Source: Oscillospiraceae bacterium (GTDB lineage Bacteria; Bacillota; Clostridia; Oscillospirales; Ruminococcaceae). From it: a stretch of DNA of 43,964 nucleotides. Shown here in pieces: positions 38,616 to 43,964 of this stretch. The number at the start of each line of letters is the position of its first letter. The first letter of the stretch is position 1. Both the position numbers and the translations under genes were made by a program. The stretch spans positions 1 through 43,964 of the forward strand of contig JAGAJY010000135.1 of NCBI GenBank assembly GCA_017848125.1, read 5' to 3'. A model generated the notes under the pieces. It ran no database searches and was not told the DNA's origin. It saw nothing but the letters and a program-made list of their open reading frames with translations.

Positions 38616-39833
38616 ATGGCAAGAACTAAGAACATCAAGCGTTCTGACGGACGTTTGCAGTCAAAAATCTATCTTGGCGACGGTAAATATAAGTATGTCT
38701 ATGCCGAAACGCAGAAAGAGCTTGACCGCAAGATACAGGAAGTCAAGCTGAAAATAGGAAAAGGTATAGACATTTCGGCAGAGCGTGACACCTTCGGTGT
38801 ATGGGCTGAGAGGTGGCTGCGTAAGAAAAAAGGCAAAGTATCTGACGGACGGTATCAGACATATGCTATAAGAGTGAAGAAAATGGACGCTATATGCCAT
38901 ATACCCATATCAGAGCTGTCCGTCTCAGACTGTCAGGATATTATTGACCAATATACTGCCGAAGGATCTGCATATAAGACCCTAAAGGAATATAAGTCGG
39001 TAATGTCTCAGATATGTCAGTATGCGATCGTAAATCGTGTAATGGATTTTAATCCCATTCAAGGCGTTGAACTGCCTCCTGACTATATGCAGAACGATGA
39101 AGACAACGAGCCTCGCAGAGCATTGACCGAGGAAGAACAGAAGTGGATACTGACCCCCACTACTCACAGAGCGCATACAGCGGCAATGATAATGCTGTTT
39201 GCAGGTCTTAGACGAGGAGAGCTTCTTGCATTAAATTGGACGGATATCAACACCAAAAAACGCACGATCACTATAAACAAGGCTGTTTCAATGGTGAAAG
39301 ATGTACCAAAGATTAAACAATGCACCAAAACAAAGTCGGGAATGAGGACTGTAAACATTCCGCCCATTCTTGCAGAATATCTTGAACAGCAGCGGAGTAA
39401 GTCAAAAACTATGCTTGTCTGTCCGAATACAAAGGGTCAGCTGATGTCAGGGAGCTCCTGGAGAAAACTGTGGTCGAGCTATCTTAAAGAGCTGAATTTC
39501 CGCTTCGGCGATTTTGATGGACTGCTGATTACTGACAAAGAGGGGCATATCAAAGAATTTAAAAAGCCCATGAGTTTGAAAGCCCCCGAGAAGATTCCTA
39601 TGGTCATTCCTCAGATAACGGCACATTGGCTTCGGCATACATTTATCACAAATATGTACCTCGCCGGTGTTGACGTTCTGACAGCAAAGGAACAGGCGGG
39701 TCATGCGGATATAACTACCACAATGGAAATATATACGCACCTTAATGCTTCGCATAAAACCGAGCAAATGGATAAGCTTAATGATTATTACAATAAGCTA
39801 TGGGTGTCAAATGGGTGTCAAAAATGTAATTGA
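38616..39833 (+). CDS. int: Tyrosine integrase
   Basis: 405 residues from the ATG at 38616 (GAAAGGAGG upstream). N-terminal arm-binding domain (1-55, AP2/Tn916-type: IKRSDGRLQSKIYLGDGKYK), core-binding domain (57-150) and catalytic domain with Arg199 (GLRRGELLAL), His337-x-x-Arg340 (HWLRHTF), His363 and Tyr373 (EIYTHL). It inserts the phage into tRNA-Pro. The final codons themselves encode the two TGGGTGTCA repeats that look like arm sites. The gene lies next to attR with its 3' end 49 bases away. Confidence 0.95.
   Translation: MARTKNIKRSDGRLQSKIYLGDGKYKYVYAETQKELDRKIQEVKLKIGKGIDISAERDTFGVWAERWLRKKKGKVSDGRYQTYAIRVKKMDAICHIPISELSVSDCQDIIDQYTAEGSAYKTLKEYKSVMSQICQYAIVNRVMDFNPIQGVELPPDYMQNDEDNEPRRALTEEEQKWILTPTTHRAHTAAMIMLFAGLRRGELLALNWTDINTKKRTITINKAVSMVKDVPKIKQCTKTKSGMRTVNIPPILAEYLEQQRSKSKTMLVCPNTKGQLMSGSSWRKLWSSYLKELNFRFGDFDGLLITDKEGHIKEFKKPMSLKAPEKIPMVIPQITAHWLRHTFITNMYLAGVDVLTAKEQAGHADITTTMEIYTHLNASHKTEQMDKLNDYYNKLWVSNGCQKCN
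39801..39820 (+). repeat. Putative integrase arm-type sites (right pair)
   Basis: TGGGTGTCA at 39801-39809 and 39812-39820, 11 bp apart. They overlap the end of the integrase coding region, where many related integrase genes end the same way. Counterparts lie at 1774-1794. Confidence 0.6.
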
Positions 39834-39881
39834 TATGTCTGCAAACGGCTTAACCAAGCCGAAAAATGAACTATAAGGAAA

Positions 39882-39930
39882 TTCGTTCGGGACGAAGAGG
39901 CCGCGTGTTCAAGTCACGTCACCTCGACCA
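39882..39930 (+). repeat. attR: attR core: 49-bp attachment-site repeat
   Basis: Second exact copy of the tRNA-Pro 3' end, here without the 5' half of the tRNA, hence not a gene. Its right flank leads into host DNA and the original tRNA terminator. Confidence 0.92.
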
Positions 39931-39958
39931 TCAATGCTCATAATTTTATATGAGCCGC

Positions 39959-39995
39959 AAAGACCTCCTTTGGTGTAAAGCCAAAGGAGGTCTTT
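39959..39995 (+). terminator. Displaced host terminator
   Basis: Perfect 15-bp stem AAAGACCTCCTTTGG (39959-39973) / CCAAAGGAGGTCTTT (39981-39995), followed by GTATTTCT. Before integration it would have ended the tRNA-Pro transcript; it can also act for the leftward AAA gene, which ends at 40016. Confidence 0.82.
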
Positions 39996-40015
39996 GTATT
40001 TCTGATTGAAATATG

Positions 40016-41197
40016 CTATTGCAAAAGAAAATCTATAACATTTATCTGCTTTATTCCATCATTATTTGAGCTCAGCTCATCCATTGTAATGATGTATTTA
40101 GGATAATTATCGTTTACTTTGCGAAGGGGTGCTATTTCACCCTCAAATGTGATCGGATCAAGAACGCTTGCAGATACCTGATAATATTCTTTGTCACCGT
40201 CTTTTTCAGCGATAAAGTCAATTTCCAGGGTATCGACCTTTCCTATGCTGACATTATATCCTCTGCGCAGTAATTCAAGATATACGATGTTTTCAAGAAT
40301 ATGACCGATATCCGTATTCTTGTTTCCGAGCAGAAGTTTACGGAGTCCAATATCCACAACATAATATTTTTCCAGTGATTTCAAGTACTGCTTGCCTTTA
40401 ACATCGTATCTGTCTGCTTCATATACCAGATATGCTTCTGAAAGACTCTGAATATAGTTTTCTACCGTTACCGATGTGGTCTTTCTGCCGTAGGATACAA
40501 GACTGTCGGAAATTTTTTTTGAGGATACTATATTACCGATATTATCAAGAATAAACCTGATTACGCTTTTCAGCAGCGGAATATCCTGTATTCTGTTTCT
40601 TTCAACCACATCTTTCAGAAGTACAGTATTGTATATTCCGAGAAGATAATCATGCAGTATCTCTTCATCATTGATATATGCGGTATATGGCAGACCGCCG
40701 TTTGTAAAATAACGTTTCCATGCATCTCTGCGGTCACCGCCTATAAGCTCATAAAACTCAGCAAAGGAAAGCGGCAGCATCTCTATTTCAATAAATCTGC
40801 CTGAAAGCAGTGTTGCAAGTTCGCCTGATAGCATCTGTGCATTTGATCCTGTAATATACAAATCTACATTTTCCTTTACAAAAAGCGAATCAACTGCCTT
40901 TTGATATCCTTTAACCAGCTGGATCTCGTCAAGGAAGATGTATGTTGTTTTGTCAGGGTGAAGCCGTTCGTTAACGTATTTGTATAGCTTTTTATAATCC
41001 GGCAGATCCTCAAATTCCAGCTTTTCAAAATTTATGCTTATTATCTGTGAATTATCTGTACCGCATTCTCTCAGATAATTCTGAAACTGGCATAGAAGCG
41101 TAGATTTACCGCAGCGCCTGAATCCTGTTATAACTTTGATTATCTGCATATCTTTGAGTTTTTTCAGTTTTTCAAGATACTGATGCCTTTTTACCAT
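40016..41197 (-). CDS. AAA_14 / DUF4143 ATPase
   Basis: 393 residues from the ATG at 41197 (GAGGTG before it; an in-frame ATG at 41203 is too close to that site). Walker A TGFRRCGKST (about 24-33), Walker B TYIFLDEIQ, sensor ITGSNAQML, a DUF4143 middle, and the C-terminal VDTLEIDFIAEKDGDKEYYQ segment, which is PD-(D/E)xK nuclease-like (D...E-x-Q-V). Widespread in gut Bacillota and Bacteroidota genomes; its role is not settled. Host gene outside the prophage. A well-formed promoter lies directly upstream. Confidence 0.85.
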   Translation of the reverse strand: MVKRHQYLEKLKKLKDMQIIKVITGFRRCGKSTLLCQFQNYLRECGTDNSQIISINFEKLEFEDLPDYKKLYKYVNERLHPDKTTYIFLDEIQLVKGYQKAVDSLFVKENVDLYITGSNAQMLSGELATLLSGRFIEIEMLPLSFAEFYELIGGDRRDAWKRYFTNGGLPYTAYINDEEILHDYLLGIYNTVLLKDVVERNRIQDIPLLKSVIRFILDNIGNIVSSKKISDSLVSYGRKTTSVTVENYIQSLSEAYLVYEADRYDVKGKQYLKSLEKYYVVDIGLRKLLLGNKNTDIGHILENIVYLELLRRGYNVSIGKVDTLEIDFIAEKDGDKEYYQVSASVLDPITFEGEIAPLRKVNDNYPKYIITMDELSSNNDGIKQINVIDFLLQ

Positions 41198-41215
41198 ATC
41201 CATCACCTCGGTTAT

Positions 41216-41244
41216 ACTATACCACAAAAAAAGCGAAAAATCAA
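41216..41244 (-). promoter_or_regulatory. Promoter of the AAA_14 gene
   Basis: On the minus strand TTGATT (41244-41239), 17 bases, TATAGT (41221-41216). The start site falls close to the ribosome site, giving a very short leader. Confidence 0.7.
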
Positions 41245-41649
41245 GAACTTTTTATAATTGAAAATGAAAAATATGATTTAATGAGTGATTTTTTTACCCG
41301 ATTCAAATAAATGTATCAAGGCTAATATTTAGTATCTCCCCTGAGTCCCTTTTATACTATCTGACAATCGGTAATACACAATATTATTTTTCAGGTGTTG
41401 CACTTATATCATAAATCTATCAGAAAAAAATGCTTTTTTCTGCTGGATATGTTTTTTTCATTGGATCGCTATTTATTCAGCGTGTCCTTATTTGTAAATT
41501 CAGCTTTTTAGGGCGTGACTTTTATTTGCAGATCTTTGAGGATCGTTTTTTATATTTATATATGCTTTATGGGCTGCTTGTTCTTTTTTGCATTTACTTT
41601 TTCATTTAAGGTTTGCTTAAAATAATTTTGGATTTTTTTGAAAAAACAC
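41245..41649. other. AT-rich intergenic region
   Basis: About 400 bases, T-rich, with no open frame carrying a ribosome site, no strong hairpin and no repeat. Nothing further seen. Confidence 0.5.
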
Positions 41650-41678
41650 TTGACAAATCTGAATTTATGTGTTAAAAT
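41650..41678 (+). promoter_or_regulatory. Promoter of the tRNA-Ser pair
   Basis: TTGACA (41650-41655), 17 bases, TAAAAT (41673-41678). It lies 35 bases before the first tRNA-Ser. Confidence 0.75.
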
Positions 41679-41712
41679 AAATAAGTCGTTGAGCATCAGC
41701 TCTTTAAATAAT

Positions 41713-41801
<89 letters not shown>

Positions 41802-41830
41802 ACAAAATATTTTAATTTTGTTACCGCTAT

Positions 41831-41920
41831 GCAGAAGTACTCAAGTGGTGACGAGGCGCCCCTGCTAAGGGCGTAGGTCGGGAAACCGGCGCGAGGGTTC
41901 AAATCCCTCCTTCTGCGCCA
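41831..41920 (+). tRNA. tRNA-Ser (anticodon GCT)
   Basis: 90 nt, acceptor GCAGAAG/CTTCTGC, discriminator G, CCA encoded. Loop CTGCTAA gives anticodon GCT. Long variable arm. 29 bases after the TGA tRNA and probably cotranscribed. Confidence 0.93.
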
Positions 41921-41921
41921 G

Positions 41922-41965
41922 AAAGAGCTGTGAAATCAGTTGGTTTCATAGCTCTTTGTTTTTAT
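41922..41965 (+). terminator. Terminator of the tRNA-Ser pair
   Basis: AAAGAGCTGTGAAA (41922-41935) pairs with TTTCATAGCTCTTT (41944-41957, one G-T pair), then GTTTTTATT. Confidence 0.85.
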
Positions 41966-42111
41966 TATCCCGCATTTATCCCTCACTTGAATTTTTCCTG
42001 CATTCAGTAAAAAACACCCATCAATCCAAACTTAAATGCTCACCTTTTGTTAGACAATGTGGTATAATAAAGATATACCGAAAATGAAGCTAACGAAAGG
42101 GTGCATTTTTT

Positions 42112-42412
42112 ATGCCAAAAGGAAATCTGAATAAAAGATACCACCTGAGTTTAAAATCAAAGTAGTATAAACAATACACAGGGAATGTTTAAGTTACAGA
42201 GAAGTGGGAATGCAATTTGAAATAACAGATCATAATGCTGTTGCAAAATGGAATGCATTTACCTCGAAGAAGGATCAGAAGGTCTCAGAATTGATAGGCG
42301 AGGGCCGTTAGGCGAACAGTCCGAGCAGCATAGAGAAATTTGAAGATAAGTATGGCGGGATTGAATTCGGCACAAAGCCGTCAACAAGTGTCAAATCTCC
42401 ACGCAGAAAATA
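42112..42412 (+). pseudogene. Remnant of an IS3-family orfA transposase gene
   Basis: Opens MPKGNLNKRY and then loses frame. Shifting frames recovers PEFKIKVV, HRECLSYREVGMQFEITDHN, AVAKW and IYLEEGSEGL, the usual order of an IS3-family OrfA helix-turn-helix protein. At least two small deletions and an in-frame stop break it, and no OrfB integrase follows. It is an old, dead insertion. Confidence 0.75.
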
Positions 42413-42429
42413 ATCTCATAAAACACAAA

Positions 42430-42470
42430 AATCTTCCCAACTCAAAACGAGTCGGGGAGATTGCTTTTTT
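42430..42470 (+). terminator. Intrinsic terminator
   Basis: AATCTTCCCAACTC with CGAGTCGGGGAGATT (four-base loop), followed by GCTTTTTT. It ends transcription from the IS remnant before the CPBP gene. Confidence 0.82.
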
Positions 42471-42564
42471 AGAGAAAATATGGTAAAATTTCTGTATAAA
42501 AATTAACATAGGTCAATGCGGAAAGTCTGTTGTTCGTGTATCATATTATCAGGAGGTAGATATT

Positions 42565-43257
42565 ATGAACGATACAAAACAAAATTCACGCAGGGCATTG
42601 ACCATTACAACAGCACTCACGCTGATTGTGGCAGGATTTGAAATCCTTATGGCTTATTCAAATTATAAGCCGGGAATGAATTTACTTGATATTACAAGCT
42701 ATGTTACAGCAAACAGACTTTTTTACTGTCTGATGCTTATTGTGTGTAATCTTACTATGATTTCGGGTGCAGTACTGCTTTACAAGGAAAACGGCATAAG
42801 TCTTAAGGATGAAATCTACGACAGAAAAACTCTGAAAAAGGATATTTTCTACGGACTTGTAACCTTGCCTGTTACGGGTATACTTGGTATTTTGTCAACT
42901 TTTCTTTATACGGGAAGAACAGAACTTGCGTTTCAAGGCGGTGAAACCACAATAGGAATAATGGTTATGGAGTTTGTTGCACTCACTCTTGTAAGCGGCT
43001 TCTGCAAGGAGATATTTTTCAGAGGACTTGCAAAAAGGTTCTGCGGTCCTGTTATGGGGGAGATGACAGCACTTCTGCTGTTTAATCTGATGTTTGCAGT
43101 ACTCGATTGGCACAATCTTGGTTATTCATTTGTAATTGGTCTGGTGTGGATATGGGCGTATAAAAAGACGGGACATCTTCTTGCGCCGATGATTGCACAC
43201 GGAGGTATAAACTTTATAGGTATATTTTATAATTTGATTGTAAACGGGGGAATATGA
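42565..43257 (+). CDS. CPBP-family intramembrane protein
   Basis: 230 residues with about seven membrane helices. CPBP (Abi) protease motifs: motif 1 FCKEIFFRG (about 150-157) where the family usually has EExxxR, so the first Glu is Lys here; motif 2 with FAVLDWHN; motif 3 IAHGGINF (HxxxN). CPBP proteins cleave or modify prenylated or peptide substrates in the membrane, often bacteriocin self-immunity. The altered motif suggests weakened or non-catalytic function. AGGAGG lies before the ATG. It is followed without gap by the Crp/Fnr-type gene. Confidence 0.85.
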   Translation: MNDTKQNSRRALTITTALTLIVAGFEILMAYSNYKPGMNLLDITSYVTANRLFYCLMLIVCNLTMISGAVLLYKENGISLKDEIYDRKTLKKDIFYGLVTLPVTGILGILSTFLYTGRTELAFQGGETTIGIMVMEFVALTLVSGFCKEIFFRGLAKRFCGPVMGEMTALLLFNLMFAVLDWHNLGYSFVIGLVWIWAYKKTGHLLAPMIAHGGINFIGIFYNLIVNGGI

Positions 43258-43258
43258 C

Positions 43259-43852
43259 TTGGATAAGGAATACATTGTAAATCAACTTGCCAATCTTGCC
43301 AGAAAAACGGGTCTTGATATAGGCGAGGAAATACTCAACGAGGTTGTAGGATTTTCAAAATTCAAGGTGTATTCAAAAGGCGAGCTTCTCGCTTGCAGTG
43401 GCGATGACGCTTCATACGCAGGAATTGTAATGAATGGTGTTGTCCGAAGTTATTATCTTGACGGCGACGGAAATGATATAACAAAGTTTTTCTCTTGCGA
43501 GGGAAATCTTTGCATGGACGAGGGAATGATGGGATATGATGAAGTTATCGCTACATGGGAGGCAATAGAAGAATCTACTGTTATGCTCTTTGAAGTAAAG
43601 CGGATGAAGTCGCTTATTCTTGGTAATGAACAGCTGAAAACATTGTGGATAGAGCTTCTCGAGGGTGCGATGCGGTATAAAATTTACAGAGAAAACGGAT
43701 TCCTTATACAGAACGCAACTGAAAGATATCTCGCTTTCAGAAAAAGATATCCACAGTTATCGGAGCGTGTTTCGCAACAATACATTGCTACTTATCTCGG
43801 AATTAAACCTGAATCATTAAGCAGAATCAAGAATGCTCTTAAAGGAAATTAG
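43259..43852 (+). CDS. Crp/Fnr-type regulator
   Basis: 197 residues. A cyclic nucleotide-binding-like beta barrel at about 30-120 (FKVYSKGELLACSGDDASYA) and a C-terminal winged helix (LSERVSQQYIATYLGIKPES, then LSRIKNAL). Start TTG at 43259, next to GGGGGA and one base after the CPBP stop, so cotranscription is likely. Effector unknown; no FeS cysteines of Fnr type. Related proteins are often fused or linked to membrane proteins of efflux or immunity type. Confidence 0.82.
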   Translation: MDKEYIVNQLANLARKTGLDIGEEILNEVVGFSKFKVYSKGELLACSGDDASYAGIVMNGVVRSYYLDGDGNDITKFFSCEGNLCMDEGMMGYDEVIATWEAIEESTVMLFEVKRMKSLILGNEQLKTLWIELLEGAMRYKIYRENGFLIQNATERYLAFRKRYPQLSERVSQQYIATYLGIKPESLSRIKNALKGN

Positions 43853-43859
43853 AGCCTGT

Positions 43860-43964
43860 TCACATTAAAATAGCATCAAAAATCATAGCTAAAGTGAGAT
43901 TGCCCAAATACAACGTATCGAGTTTATCATAACGAGTAAAAACTCGCCTAAATCGCTTTATACG
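43860..43964 (-). CDS. Transposase C-terminus (partial, IS5-like)
   Basis: From the window edge the minus strand reads RIKRFRRVFTRYDKLDTLYL then GNLTLAMIFDAILM and a stop at 43860. The FRRVxTRYDKL end is typical of IS5/IS427-type transposases. The word GAGCCTGTTCAC starts at 43852, touching the stop of the Crp/Fnr gene, and may be the insertion-sequence end. The rest lies outside the window. Confidence 0.7.
   Translation of the reverse strand, partial: RIKRFRRVFTRYDKLDTLYLGNLTLAMIFDAILM

Noticed and set aside
39882..39930. Second tRNA-Pro gene
   Set aside because: Only the 3' part is present; D arm and 5' acceptor strand are missing, so it is attR.

Overview
The window holds a complete temperate tailed-phage (siphovirus-type) prophage of about 38.3 kb, with host DNA on both sides. 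Gram-positive-style ribosome sites, A-type (sigma-70-like) promoters, host protein families and phage relatives (SPP1/A118-like head genes, DUF1492 late regulator, YopX, ORF6N) point to a Bacillota host, most likely a Ruminococcus-like gut clostridium. Genus is an inference; no rRNA is present.

Layout. 1-1609: end of a transposase, a degenerate GGDEF protein and tRNA-Pro(CGG). The prophage lies between two exact 49-bp copies of the tRNA 3' end (1610-1658 and 39882-39930), each flanked on its phage side by a pair of TGGGTGTCA direct repeats that look like integrase arm sites. The left copy completes a functional tRNA. 1950-22216 (minus strand) is the late region, read right to left: terS, terL, portal, MuF-like minor capsid protein with a C-terminal JAMM-like domain, scaffold, capsid, connectors, tail tube, chaperones, tape measure, baseplate, fibre, holin and amidase. 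22467-26022: late regulator and small genes, YopX, RusA. 26041-26297: hairpin and 35-bp iterons, a likely replication origin. 26298-34560: primase-helicase, helicase, DUF669, Sak4-like ATPase, SbcC-like ATPase, PAPS-reductase-like protein. 34535-37091: small early genes and a Cro-like protein, interrupted by one plus-strand gene with a perfect consensus promoter. 37109-37264: operator array. 37286-39833 (plus): LexA-like repressor, an unknown gene, integrase. 39931-43964: host AAA/DUF4143 protein, two tRNA-Ser genes, an IS3-family remnant, CPBP protease-like protein, Crp/Fnr-type regulator and a transposase end.

The most interesting part is 15690-17001. Inside the late operon, bounded by intrinsic terminators, sits a cassette of a ribbon-helix-helix protein with its own promoter/operator, an intercistronic antisense small RNA of about 75 nt with a near-perfect promoter and terminator, and an ORF6N antirepressor. 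This has the architecture of the arc-sar-ant immunity-I locus of phage P22, built from unrelated parts. A second self-contained cassette, a YafQ-type toxin-antitoxin pair, lies between the tail genes. Three intrinsic terminators therefore interrupt the late operon, so late transcription should need antitermination; the long structured late leader upstream of terS is a candidate for supplying it.

How it works together: the repressor holds two divergent promoters through ACAAC-N5-GTTGT operators; DNA damage (repressor autocleavage) or the antirepressor would release early genes, which replicate from the iteron region; the DUF1492 regulator then turns on the late promoter at 22461-22490.
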